Source: Cheilinus undulatus (Eukaryota; Chordata; Actinopteri; Labriformes; Labridae). From it: a stretch of 64,000 bases of DNA. Under the pieces are notes generated by a model, which ran no database searches, was not told the origin of the DNA, and was given only the letters and a program-made list of their open reading frames with translations. Shown here piece by piece: positions 36,671 through 48,815 of the stretch. Within the stretch, counting starts at the first letter, position 1, and every line of letters starts with the position of its first letter. The translations under genes and the position numbers were made by a program. The stretch lies in assembly GCF_018320785.1 (NCBI RefSeq), contig NC_054865.1, positions 33,480,398-33,544,397 of the forward strand, read 5' to 3'.

Positions 36671-39279
36671 GAGGGTTGAAATCATCTTTGTATCATCTGA
36701 AAATACTGCTGTCTGTTACCTGCTTTGTGGTTGTATTCAATTAATGTTAGCTCTTGATAATCAAATTTATAAGAATTTTCTTCATAGCTTCATAACTTTG
36801 CTACTGTAGGAAAAGGTAAAACAGGTAAAAAAAATATAGAAGCTAAGAATAATCTTCATGTAAAGCACAGATCCACTGTATTCATGCTACAGTATGTAAT
36901 TTATTAGGCAAATCAATTTATGCATCTGGAAATTAATCTTATGCATGTAAAAATCTTTGTTTTATTCAGTGACAGTATTTATTGAAAACTTAATCATTTA
37001 CATCAGCAGCCAGATAAACTGTGTCTAATTTGTTTAAAGTATAGAGTAACCCGCATGCCACAATTGTTATGTTAGCCACAAGTCAGCATAAAGATGTGAC
37101 CTATTCATATCCACTTTTAGAGATAACAAAACAGGAAACAAGGTCAAGAGTTTATTTTTCCATGTAGTAAGACATACAGTAGTTAATATATGCATCATTA
37201 GATTTACAGTAGCACACCATACTGTAGTGGCCTAAGTGATGATAGGTCTACAGTTTTGTAGGTATACGTAACTACCTCTGGATGTTATCACATTCAACAA
37301 GATATCACTTGTTTATGGTGATAATAAAAAGTAATATGTCACAAGATCTGGGTCTCTTTGAACTATAAACATAAGCAGCATTTGATATGAATTGCCAGGT
37401 GTCCTAAAACACCTGCTCAACACTTCACAGCACAAAACTTAAAGAAACAAAATGAAAAGCATCACAATTTTGTGAATTTAAATAAAGAGTAGCATGTAAA
37501 ATGTGGTTTAAAATGATCTTTTATTGTAGTTTTTTCTGCCACTATTTAACAAAGTAATATAACAATAAACAAACAAGCGTCAAACAAAAAAACAAATAAA
37601 TGTATTAATAAAGCCCTCTGTGAGAAGAAAGAGGAATACGTTTTTGTGTTGTTCCTCATTTTTGTGTGTTTTTCTTTCAGTGAAACTGCTTAAATCAACC
37701 ACTTTGTGAAGCACAAGTGTTGTGTGTACATTTATAATATGCAAGAACAAAACCTGTAACTGAGAGACATAGTGAATAGAGGTTGAACGATTACAACTGC
37801 TGGTGCTGGGTGAGGGATCAGGTTAACAGTTACTCAAGTTAACAAGTTAGGAGTGACCTGAATTTGTGTTTTTATTGACCTTTAGCCTCTAAGTAGGGCA
37901 CTAAACATGGTAGGTGAGTTATTGATCTGTGCAGTTCTATGAGCTGTTCCATTTTGTATTCATTTTTATGGGCTGAACTAGTTGGAACAATAATCTAACT
38001 ACGACTTTGCAATTATGATTTAATATGCTTTTACTTTTAAGTTCCTCATTCTATGTATTTTGCAACAAACACAAGCAAAAGATCATTCTATATTACAGAA
38101 AACAATGTTAGATTAAGCTAGGGCTGAACAATTCTCAGAAAATATCTAATTGTGATTATTTTCACTCATATTGAAAATTGGATATTAACTGTTGTATGAA
38201 AGTGACTTTTTTTTGTTTTATGTCATTCTCATTTTGATAGAGAAAAAGAAATCTAAAAAAATTTAGAAAAGTAGGATTTTTTAGTAAAACTATTCTAAAA
38301 AAATGACACTTGAATTATTGCATGATGTACAATGTCTCTACTGCAAAAAAATTTTAAGCTGGTATTTTGACACCTTTTAGGTTAAAGTATTATTGCACCC
38401 TCTGTGATTTGAGAGCTGCAGCAGGCCATATTGTGTTTAAATCAAAATTTAAATTAACTGCCAATCCCTGTTTCAAAAACATATGCATATCTACAAACTG
38501 ATCCATCCATCAGTCAATCAAACTTTGTATACAGTATAGCACATTTCAAAGAAATTCAATTGCAGTTTAAAGTGCTTTACATGAGAATGCAAATGTGATT
38601 GACAGTAAAATATAAAAACAGAATAAAACAGAAAGATTATTGTGATAATAGTAATGATCATATTATTATAATCATACAGTCCTAAAAGCTTTTAAGAAAG
38701 AAACTAAACATTGTATCTAATTTGTGCTAAAGAACTTTGTATAATAAAAATAATGGTGTTAATTTACATATACAGAGATATGATTAGATGTACCTAACTG
38801 AACATATAACACCAATCAAAAATTGATTAGAATAATGCAAACTTGAAAGACCTTAAAAAAGGCTCTTGAATAATGGTCATGCAAATGTGCTAGGCAAAGT
38901 TACATAAACTGAATTAACTACATACAGAGTTGAATACTGACAGACATATGTCAAATGCAAAGATTTGTGACTATATAATATCCATGTCTTATACTTCCCA
39001 GATTGTATTCTTCAGCTTGATTGATAGCTTGATAAAAAATACAAGGTCTGAGGACTGCCTTATTAAAGTACACGATTTCAGCAAACAGCAGCTTGGAGGA
39101 CTTGTGTGCTAAAAATAACTTTTTAATTGTATAATAAACAGATTAGGATAGATGATTAAGAGTAAAACGATTTCAAAGCACCACCAGATAAAGAAAATCA
39201 TGAACCAAAACAGAAAAAAGTCAGTCGCTAGCGTCTGGTCTTGCGCAATAATGCCCATTATCATGAAATAAATCAACGT
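36671..39279. other. pkd1l2 3' region and pkd1l2-nfat5 spacer
   Basis: AT-rich. An AATAAA at 37323 and another near 37487 could end the pkd1l2 transcript. A possible alternative last exon lies at 37681-37709 (acceptor TTTTTCTTTCAG, then nine codons and TGA). Near 38117 GGGCTGAACAATTCTCAGAA resembles the left end of a common fish hAT-type non-autonomous element, but I cannot place a right end. No other gene seen. Confidence 0.5.
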
Positions 39280-39583
39280 AATCTTTTACGTATTGCGTCA
39301 TTTGTGTGGGCGTGACACCCGACGTGAGCAGCAGCAGCAGCAGCGGCACGGTTTGTCTTTTGGCAACAACATGCGTTGTAGGCGGACCGAGAGGGGTCTC
39401 ACCAGACAAGTCACCGCGGAGACAGTCAGGCAGCTTTCAAGATTGGGTCAACGAGGAAACTAGAGTTGTCTGAACACAAGTTTTGAAGTTTCCAGACAGG
39501 AGAAGTTATTTTTTTTAATCGTCCCGCTACGTGACGTTGTGTCAGACTAAGGGTGTCCGGTTTCCTAGTCTTGAGGGATTGCG
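39280..39583 (+). promoter_or_regulatory. nfat5: nfat5 promoter/5' UTR region
   Basis: A CpG-richer block after 2.6 kb of AT-rich spacer, ending at the nfat5 ATG. It contains a (GCA)n/CAG run of six units at 39328-39346 and several CGTGAC/GACGT motifs (e.g. GGGCGTGACACCCGACGTGA). No clear TATA box; this suits a CpG-type housekeeping promoter. The transcription start cannot be placed. Confidence 0.5.
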
Positions 39584-39656
39584 ATGCCCTCTGACTTTAT
39601 CTCCCTTTTCAGCGGGGACCTCGACCTGAATCCTCCCAGAGCCTTGTACTCGAAAG
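39584..39656 (+). CDS. nfat5: nfat5, nuclear factor of activated T cells 5 (TonEBP): first coding exon only
   Basis: ATG at 39584 encodes MPSDFISLFSGDLDLNPP and then RALYSK, ending AAA G|GTAAAC (phase 1). This closely matches the conserved N-terminus of vertebrate NFAT5 as I remember it (MPSDFISLLSADLDL...SLYSR), and phase 1 fits the next expected residues, ESV. Only 24 full codons are in this exon; the Rel-homology DNA-binding domain and the Gln-rich transactivation domain lie beyond the right edge. Family knowledge: NFAT5 is the tonicity-responsive transcription factor that activates osmolyte transporter, aldose reductase and chaperone genes. The call rests on a short peptide, but one that is distinctive and follows a CpG-rich 5' region. 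Confidence 0.82.
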
Positions 39657-40375
39657 GTAAACCAGACAGCTTTTATACTTCCTTGTGTTTGTCGCTTTTG
39701 TCTTGGGCTTTATTTTGTTGTTAACGTGTGTGACCTGTCCTCCTACCTGTGTTGGGGAGAAACTTGTGTTTCATGTGGTGGCGCTCAGCCCCCTTCCCCT
39801 CTCAGTGTCATTCATCTATAAACTGCCTCCTGTCACATGCCTGCTGATAATAGAGTGGAGTCGAGGTTTACATCTCTCTAAATACGTACCCATGCTATTC
39901 TTGAGTTTTTACTCTTGTTTAGTTTCCTTCAGAGAGTAGTTTTATTTTACTATTTATCGTAGCGAAGCCCTCAGCAGCTGCATGCACACCGGTCAGACCA
40001 GTTTACTTTCCCCTGCCTGGTGAAAGCAATGCTGTCTTTTTCTGTGGGCTGTTTGACTAGACCCCCCCCCCTCCCCCCTCCCCTGTAACCTGCTCAACTG
40101 AGGCGCCACACACGCACTACACTGCCCCCTGAGAGAGCTACAAGTGTGTCCATCATAAACATCAACTCTGTTGTCAAGTGTTTGGGAGCTAAGCTTCAGG
40201 CTGAACTCCAAGAGAAGACAAATCTGCTGTGTATGTTGTAGCGTGCTCTTCCATTGTAAGGTTGAATACTTTTCTAGACAGATGGCCACATGATACTAGC
40301 AGTTGGAAAAGCAGTTTTTCTAAAAGGCACCAAAATGAATGTTTTAGTGGGATATTAGTGTGTTTAGCCTACAAT

Positions 40376-41241
40376 TGGGCTGCTTGATTATGCCAGAAGT
40401 TTAATCCAAATTATTCTGATTTGTACTGAGATCATGATTTTTAAACAAGATAAGCCATTTTACAGCATCTGCCTCATATGCATTTATTGAACTTAAACAC
40501 TTTGAAAAACAAGTAATAAATTGAAGTATGTTATATTAATGAATTTTTAAATAAATATTTAAGCTGTTTATAAATAGTTATAATAACATATAACTAATTA
40601 ATTAACAATGTTTTGTGGTAAAGGTGATTCTAACTTTCACTTTTACTATAGCTGTTAATATTTGTGACAAACCTAAGGACAAAATGTGCTCACATGGCAT
40701 GGCTCAAGTCATTGTTTAATCTTTATGATCATGTGTTCATGATGGTAACTACAGCTGAGGCTTGTAGCTGCAGCTTTCAGCAATGATGTGCAATTCCCAA
40801 CATTGTTTTACAGCCTGATTTAGTATTTGAGATAAATAATTATTGATTGTACAGGTAGCATAAACACATTTTAAAAGATTCCCCAATGTAAATGGTAACA
40901 AAAGATTTTTGACCTAGATATGCAGACTAGTACACCTACTTTATATGAGAAAAATTGGCCTTGTGCAACAACATTGTAATAGCATTGAGTTTTATGAATA
41001 AAAAAATATATAGTGCATAAAAGCTATGACTCACTTTTTGTCAGTCTGTTATTTCTGTTATATTTGTTCTAAATCCAAAGTGAATCAAAGTCTAAATTAA
41101 AAATCATGATTGATCGGCACAAATTCATCTGAGCACAGCTGGTAGCTACAATAGTAAGGAGCATGGTCCTTGCACTAAGATCTCCTTCTCGTATTGCTTA
41201 TATCATGACAACAAAGTAATTGTAATTCATTTTGCAGCCCT
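40376..41241. mobile_element. hAT-type non-autonomous element (GGGCTGC... ends)
   Basis: Left end GGGCTGCTTGATTATGCCAG and right end ATTCATTTTGCAGCCCTA form a short inverted repeat (GGGCTGC). The GGGCTGC..GATTATG start and GATCATGATT/AATCATGATTG interior are those of a very common fish hAT-derived family. About 866 bp, with no transposase frame. Confidence 0.6.
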
Positions 41242-41971
41242 ATGGAGCAGGGCATCTAACAGGCAAGAAATTAACTTCACAATTTAAATGATTAATGCAA
41301 ACAAACAGCATGTTCTACATTTACATACTGACATTTCTTATTTTGAATTACATGATATGTTTGCCAAAGTCCTGTGTACCCACAAGCTCTCTGGGCCGGT
41401 TTTGTAGTCTGGTCCTCTGCTAGTCTAACATGACTGTGCCAAGCTATGTCCACTTAGGTAAACAGTCCCAGTGTGAAAGTAAAGGACCAATTCAGAGCAA
41501 CAATTTTGCAGACTTCTGGTGTACTGCCCTTTAATGTTTCCAACGTGTTAATGCAGAGCTCTCCAACAAACCAGTCTTGAGCTTGTTAGCCACATTGCAG
41601 CTCTTCATCTTAAAGAGAAAAGAAAAACACTACTTCTGTTGTGTGATCACTACTGTATACTACTTTATTATCATGCTGTAATCAGTGGGTGATAAAACAT
41701 TCTAGTGTGCCATGTTGTGGTTCATACTGTATGTTAGACTGTTTCAGTGGGACCTGAGGCTTTCTGTTTTTGTTTATACACCACACATCCACTAACTCTT
41801 TTGTATTCTAAGTTAGGTTATGTAGTAGAGGGAATCAATTTCCTTTTAAACACTAGACTCACTTATAAACACAAAGACACTATGAACAACACTATATACT
41901 CTGGAGTTAAATTTGAATGTATTAGCTCTTCTCAAAGCCTTTACAGGCTGGAAAAACAGGGTTATAAAAAG

Positions 41972-43200
41972 TAGGGATGCATACTATTTTCAGCATGATA
42001 TAGGTATCAGCAGATGTGAAAATGTCTGCCAATATTAAGAGCTCATATATCAGCTAAAGGTCAACTGATTGTTTTTTAAGGGCTGATACAGAACCAATCA
42101 CTAGTAGCTCATCAGACCTGTAACCAATATTTGGAACTAATATATATCTATTATGACGTACATAATGTACTTAAGTGGAAAGGTAAAATTGCATGATCAA
42201 AAAATGTGGGAAAATAAACAATTTAGCCCCGTTTAGAGGTAACTAGGATGGCCCTCTGAGGCGGCAGACCCACGCCTAAGCAGCGCCACCGAGGAACTTA
42301 CGCTCCCATTGATTACTATGGTGTTCAAAATTTCGAAGTCCGAGAAAAACCGAATGGGTGCACGGATCATCACCAAAATCTAATCAATTCTTCCCTGTCA
42401 CTATCCCAATATTCCCTGAAAGTTTGGTAAAGATCTGACTTTCTGTTCTCGAGTTATCTTGTACACATACAAACAAAGAAACGAACAAACAAAGATATGG
42501 AACCCTTTACATAACCCCTGACGATTTCATTGGCACGGGTAAAAATAGAAGGGAATAGCCCAATGTAACAGTATCAGCATGAGAAACAATGCAGAGCAAC
42601 ACAGTAGCAGCAGGAAAACAGAAAGTGATACCATACCCTCACTCTGTCAGTGGCACCCAGGCTGAAGTGCTGATTGGCCGATACTCATGAAAACATCTAG
42701 CCAATCAGATTATTTTGTATTGATGAGACTGTGGAGAGTAAAATAAAGGCAGAGCAAAAGACACACCTTGGAGCAAAACTATAATTCACTTTTTGATTAA
42801 TTGATTTCATATACTCGATAATTAATATACATATACTCAATAATCAGTCAGACTGATAGCCAGTCTACCACTCATATCAGCAGTATAAATCATATATCAA
42901 CCTTAAATATTACCAAAATACACAGCTGTACCGTCAGGTAAAGGTGGTTGTCTTGGGTGCCACGCACTCAGGGGGGCGCACCATGAATCTTGAACATATT
43001 GAAAGAAGTCCCAGGGTCAAAACAACTACCAGACTGTCTACTTCCCAGCTCCGTTATCATTTCAGCTTACTCAGACTCTCACACAAGAAACTTGGCGTTC
43101 TTAACAGTAAAACGGTGTGTATTTATAGGTATCAGTATCAGCTATTGGAAGTATCAGCATATCAGATTTCAGCAAACAATGCAATATCATACATCCCTAT
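41972..43200. mobile_element. TIR element with TAGGGATGYAT ends, carrying a nested repeat
   Basis: Left TAGGGATGCATACTATTTTC and right (inverted) ATAGGGATGTATGATATTGC. TATCAGC words occur beside both ends (TAGGTATCAGCAGATGTG at left, AAGTATCAGCATATCAGATT at right), typical of a fish non-autonomous DNA transposon family. A separate repeat (42225-42546) is inserted inside it. No intact transposase. Confidence 0.6.
42225..42546 (+). mobile_element. Interspersed repeat, second copy of the family at 34155, nested in a TIR element
   Basis: Carries GATCATCACCAAAATCTAAT, TCCCAATATTCCCTGAAAG, TTCTCGAGTTATCTTG and a final GGTAAAAATAG, matching the intron 37 copy but extending further 5' (AGGCGGCAGACCCACGCC). 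Probably the 3' part of a LINE. Confidence 0.7.
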
Positions 43201-44439
43201 GAAAAAGTTTCTTGCATTATTCTTTTTTATGAGATGATGAGTTCTCTTATGGGATGAGATTGACCCAAAATATTAAGAACAGTTCAGACACCTTTTTGTT
43301 ATGATTAAACGAAAACTGTAATGAGCAGCAATCAGTATAAAAAAGGGGAACTACTATGGAGTAGGGCCTACATATGTAACATTTTTAACCTTTTTTAACC
43401 TCAGAAGTAAGTAAAAATGTTGAGTTTTTTTAGAAGACATTTTGAAAGTTTTAGTTCTTGATTCTTTTAAGTGTCACTATTTACTCAATAAAAACAGAAG
43501 ACTCATAATATCTGAACTCTTTTAAAGATCTGAACCAACTAAGATGTCCTGACTTGTTTATGCACCAATCACAGTCTTGCCGACAAGGTGAACTCTGCAA
43601 GCTGTATGTTGGATTGCTATTTTGTTTGAAAGGAAGAGCTGCAGTCATTATTTCATTCCTCACATCCTCCGTACTGAAAAGTTATCACCCACGCCATGAT
43701 GAAAATGACAGTGAACAGCTCAGTCACTGCATATCTTTAGAAAGCTAGAGCCATACAGATTACCAGTGAAAAAACAATCACTCAGGATAGGAATGCCTCT
43801 CATACTGCCTTATTGTGGTCAGGAAATGGCTGCAGGTTATTGAATGCAAGAAAATGTCTCCTCACCAGTTTGACATCAAAGGTAACTTTTATGAAACCAG
43901 GTTAACAATTGTAGGACCACAGGTCTCGACATACTTTTTTTTTCTCCTCATATTGACACCCACCAACGGCTGTTCAATCATTAACCCTCTGGCTGTCCTG
44001 TGTGTAAACCTGGGCTTAAATAGCACTCCATTAATATTGACTCTGCTGTGTTAAGCAAACTTGGCTGCATGCACTTAGAAATACTTGATTGGCTTGAAAG
44101 CTTGTTGATATCATATGATGAAAGAAAGAATACTGAAGAATGATAACATCTGAAAAATAAGTAAGAGTACACTTAGTTTTCTTAAGACAGTTGTCCTATT
44201 AGGTAGTTGTATTTCCTGTCATAAAAAACCAACAGGTGGACTCTGAACCCAGAAATTATAAGACATATTTCCTCTCTCAGTTTTGGAACAACCTTATTTA
44301 TGCATTAAATGAAAACACAGGGTAAAACATACTGATTTGGATTTGTTAATGTTTTATATCTAGAAGATTCTTTCTTTGGACTGCCAATTTGGCTCAGTGA
44401 CGATTCAAATAATTGTACTTAGCATTATTGTTGTCTTTC

Positions 44440-44620
44440 TTTCTCTCTTTCTGAAGATTAGTTCTTGGCTTTTAGTCTTTATTGACAGGATGTCTGAAGA
44501 GAAACAGGAAATTGGGAGAGTGAGAATGGTGAAAGTGCATGGATCAGGATTCAAACCTGCAACCAGCTAAATGAAGGCTCTAGATTGGCACCTGCTCTAC
44601 CAACTGAGCTGACTGAGCCC
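44440..44620 (-). mobile_element. tRNA-derived SINE (minus strand)
   Basis: Minus-strand reading starts GGGCTCAGTCAGCTCAGTTG and then GTAGAGC, a tRNA-like head with A box (CAGCTCAGTTGG, 44611-44600) and B box (GGTTTGAATCC, 44557-44547) at normal spacing, followed by a non-tRNA body containing CCTGTCAATAAAGACTAAAA. The absence of a cloverleaf 3' half and the body extension argue for a SINE, not a tRNA gene. Confidence 0.75.
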
Positions 44621-46299
44621 ATTTTGAATTTCCTTAAATGATTTATTTCATCTCTTGAAATCATCAGTCAGATTTACATAAAGTGCATTCAGCCTGCCCA
44701 AAACAAGGTACTAAAATATGAGTCCTGTGAAAGTTTTGGGGATCTCATGGTAATGACCTGTGTGCAAGTATTTATTCTTTATTTTAGCAGGGAGAACCCA
44801 CTGAGTCTAAGGTCTCTATCCCAGGCATGCCCAGCAGCAACATAGTAAAAGAACAAGAAAATATATTACATGATTGATATGACTTTGTTCCGTGTTTCAG
44901 ACCCTAGCCCCCTAAAAACACGAAACAAAGGAAATGGCAGCTGATCTGTCATTTGAAAATGATTCCACACACTGTGGGTGCTGCAACACTAAAAGCAGTC
45001 TTACCCCATGAGTCCTAAATGTTGGTGTTTTTAAAGTGATCCGGTTTTAAGACCTGACTGTATGGCCTGAAATGAGTAAGCTAAGGAGGGAATACACCAG
45101 TGAGGGTCGTGTAAATGAACAGAATACTTTGCTATTTTCTCTGTCGAGCCATTGAGGGCCAGACTTCAGAACCATGCAAGTCACAATGATGAGTTAAAAA
45201 TCTCTCACCTGTGACAAACTGAAGGGGATTAGTGATTTGTCTTAAGTCCTTGATGTTCACCATTGGTGACTTCAGGCTGCTCTGTCACCTTTGACCTCTG
45301 TAATTTGGTAAATAAATCAGTATCCTTGATCTCCATAGCCTTATTGTAGTACTGTGTGATGTTTTCAAACTGTGTTTTTGGCCTGGGGCACTGATTTGCC
45401 TGTTGAGCAGGTGTGAGTTTTCTTTTAATTTACCCTTGTAGGATCCACAGGGCTTTAGCTTGAATTTTGGCTATGGGAATCTACCCCCTTCTGATTCTTT
45501 GTAGAGATACTTTTATATTTTCAAAGCCCAATTTTTAAGACTGGGTAAGTTAACATCACAGTAACTAATATAAATATATCAATGTTGAAGTCTTAACAAA
45601 CCTCCATGCCTCTAAAGCAGTTTTTATGTATGTTGACAGTGTCTCCTGTAAACTTAAACAGCATTCCTTCGGTCATGCAATTGTAAATTAATGAATTATT
45701 CATGACCAAATTATGTTGAAACTGCTGTACATTCAGTTTTTGTTTTACCTCTTTAGACTTGAATTGTGTCATGTCAAAAACCAACGTAATGATGCCGTAC
45801 CGTCTTCTAAATGCCTTTTAATTAATCATTAACACTAACCAAACCTGGGTAAAAAGTCTAATCAGGCTGAGGTCAATATATCACCTCCGTAGGTATTTAC
45901 TGCTCTCTTGTGACTTTGTTATGGCCGCAGCAAATCAGAGAGTGGTTTGACCTGTTGAAGTGTTGTACACTTATCAGATTCTTTTAATGTAATTATTTTT
46001 CTCATTATCTTTTTAAACAGGTTTCTGTTTGTCATCACTACACAACATGGTTAACCTCTAATTTCACCACTTTAAAATAATTTCCGTTTGGCTTCATTTT
46101 ATTTTAATAACTTGAGATCTGTGTAAAACAACTGCAAGAATGTGGGAAAATTTGGCAACGAAAAGTACAACACATACCCTGTGGGTCCACCGCCTACAGG
46201 GATAGTCATGGGGGTCAGGTGCAATGTAGACCAGGTGGCAGGCCTGTTGTGGTCATAGGGTCTGTAGTGCCTGTTGTGGCAGCAACCCAAAAACCCCCT

Positions 46300-46800
46300 G
46301 GTGGACACCAGCAGTGAGGGAAGCTGTCAGACTAAAGAAAGAAGCCTTTCGAGCTAGGTTAGCCTAGGGGTTTATGTGTTCTGGGAAACCGTTTGATGAC
46401 TCAAGAGGGGAAAGCAGCAGGGCTCGGCTCAGGCTGTTATCAGCAGAGGAGGAGAACTGCTGAAACGGACTGGAGACATCGTTGAGCAGTGGAAAGAGCA
46501 CTTTGAGGAACTTCTAAACCCAACTCACATATTCCCAGTGGAGGAGACAGAGTCTGAAGATCCAGTTGAAGACTCATCTATCCTTGTTAGAGGTCACTTA
46601 GGTGGTCATAAAGCTCCTTAGTGGCTAGGCGCCAGGGGCAGGTGAGACATGCCTTGAGATGCTGAAGGCTCTGGACATTTTTGAGCTGTCTTGACTAACA
46701 CGCCTCTTCAATGTCGCTTGGAGGTCTGGGACAGTGCCTGTGGAGCAGCAGACTAGTGGGGTTGCCAGGCAAAGTGTGATTGTTTTGGTAGTAACAACAC
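46300..46800 (+). pseudogene. Non-LTR retrotransposon ORF2 fragment, degenerate
   Basis: Plus-strand frame near 46473-46600 reads GDIVEQWKEHFEELLNP, VEETESEDPVEDSSI, the linker between endonuclease and reverse transcriptase in a frequent fish LINE. Further on, frames with MLKALD and LGGLGQCLW-like pieces recall the early RT domain (APG...EMLK, W..G.VP). Stops and frameshifts throughout; dead. Confidence 0.65.
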
Positions 46801-47759
46801 ACAAACCAATCAGAGTGTGAGCTTTCATTCCGTTTAAGATCTAGGTGCACCTGCAAGCTGGCACATTATTATTTACACAGCAGATTTATGTATTATTCCC
46901 AAGTAAGCTGAGCTACAACCAGCTCCTTAATCCTGTCTCCTTTCGTTGTGCCTCTGAAGACACAGAACTCACATAGGATGTTGTATGAAAAATATTGTGT
47001 GAGGATTTAACTTAAATTTCACTAAAGTGTTCCTACAACTTTAAAAATGATCAAACTGCATGGTGAATGTATCCATGAGGCACTAAAATCTCCGAGTATA
47101 CTGAATCCATGTTCATTAATCTTCTGTGAGCTCAACATCAAATAAGCATAGTAAACATTTATTTCCTCATTATCTCTGCTGAACCTCTTGACTAAATTCT
47201 AAAGCACATTCGTATTAAAAACCTGTACCCTGCTTGTATTATTTGTGGGCTGTTTTTCTCTGTGGTACTTATAGTTAAGAATACAATGCAGTATACTTCA
47301 TGTTGCATGAGAGAATGTGATTGTATGTGCCTCTGCATGTTTCTGCATGCACTAGACAGAGCGCACAGGCATGCATGGAGTAGAACTTGGGAACAAAAAC
47401 AAAAGTTTTATATCTTTTGGCACTGTGTCACATTAAAACTTATCTGTGAGCAAATCAGAAAAAGTGCTTACATGAAACTATGTAGAACTCTGTGTGTGTG
47501 AAACAAGCTAAGTCAATGAATGGCAGTCTTTCTGATACAGTCACTAAACATAAGGACAGTGTGGCCAGACTTAAGAATTTAGACCAGGTTTTAGTTGAAG
47601 TGTCACACACCTTTGTCTCTTTGGCCAGGGTTAGCAGGTCAGGTTTGAAAGCAGATCTTTGCTTACCCTGAAGCAGCCACACACATCTTCAGTGAACTGA
47701 TGAAACGCTTGAGACTCTGACTGTTTATTATGTCCTAGCTCCAAATGCGCTGTTTTATT

Positions 47760-48643
47760 TTTTTGCCTCGATCACAAGATATTGGACACTGAACACTGAG
47801 CGGGTGTACCGCCTACAGCCTGACAGTGTTTACACTAGCAACGGACAGTCTAGTGTCTACATCTCTAAAGCAATGCCACCACTTACCACCTGACTGTGCC
47901 GGTTGCTGTCGGAACTTGAGGGTCAGATTTCTAGTCTCTATCAAATCCAGGAGGCTGAGCATGTCATGGACTTACTGGTTGCAGAAGCCTCCCGCTGTCC
48001 TGCCAACAACACAACACTTCCCTGACTCGGTCTCTCCGCTACCTCTGAACCGGTGCCATCGATTCAGGAGGACCAGGACCGGCCTCGGCTCGGTGCAAAG
48101 CTGAAAGTCCGGAATTGTTCCACTCCAGCTTCTCGGGACACTTGGACGGTCATCCAGGGCAAGAAACATGACAGGCACCTTTCCCGCACTCCTCCTCCTC
48201 CTGCTGGGACCATTTGGCTAGAAAACAAGTTTGAGGCTCTGGGAGAGCAATACCTTTACACCAAAAACCCAGAGCCCCCCGATGGTCCTGCTCAGCTGCT
48301 GTCAAAGCCACCCTCAGTCCGAGGACGAGCCTCCTCCCGTCAGTCTGACATGTTCACACACTATCACCCAACCAGGTCGCTCAGATCTTCAAGTATGGGC
48401 CTTCTAAATGTGCCTGAATTAAAAGGCAAATCAGGTGAAGGTGCATTTAGCCACTATGGAGCTGTTCTATGGAATAAGCTGCCAATTGACCTGAGATCAG
48501 TAGACACTTTAAGTTCTTTCAAGAGCGGCCTGAAAACACTGCTTTTCTCTTATGCCCTTGACTTTTAGATAAAGTACAATATATTTGCATTTTGCCTGTG
48601 TACTCTAAGGAGTACACATGACTTGCACTGTACATAGGTGTGT

Positions 48644-48674
<31 letters not shown>

Positions 48675-48815
48675 GTGGGGGGGGGGGCAATTTGCTTGAA
48701 TTGCTGATTGCTTTTATCTGTCTGTTTTCAATCTTCTGTAAAGCACATTGAGTTCCACCTGTATGAAATGTGCTGTACGAATAAAGTTGAATTAAATTGA
48801 ATTGAAAAAGAGTTT
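47760..48815 (+). mobile_element. Internally deleted LINE: ORF1-like piece fused to the ORF2 C-terminus, with 3' tail
   Basis: A 171-codon open frame (48053-48568) joins two parts: an ORF1-like segment (DTWTVIQGKKHDRHLSRTPP, LENKFEALG) and an ORF2-like C-terminus (GEGAFSHYGAVLWNKLPIDL, then LSSFKSGLKTLLFSYAL). These belong to different ORFs of the same LINE class, so the middle (endonuclease and RT) has been lost. Downstream comes a typical LINE tail: TGTAAAGCACATTGAGTTCC and AATAAAGTTGAATTAAATTG repeats. A GT microsatellite followed by a G run interrupts the tail at 48639-48687. Confidence 0.75.
48639..48687. repeat. (GT)n microsatellite followed by a G run
   Basis: GT dinucleotides, then about a dozen Gs interrupted once; a slippage-prone and possibly G-quadruplex-forming stretch inside the LINE tail. 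Confidence 0.9.

Noticed and set aside
44547-44620. Possible tRNA gene on the minus strand
   Set aside because: A and B boxes are present but the 3' acceptor half does not close a cloverleaf, and the sequence continues into a SINE body.
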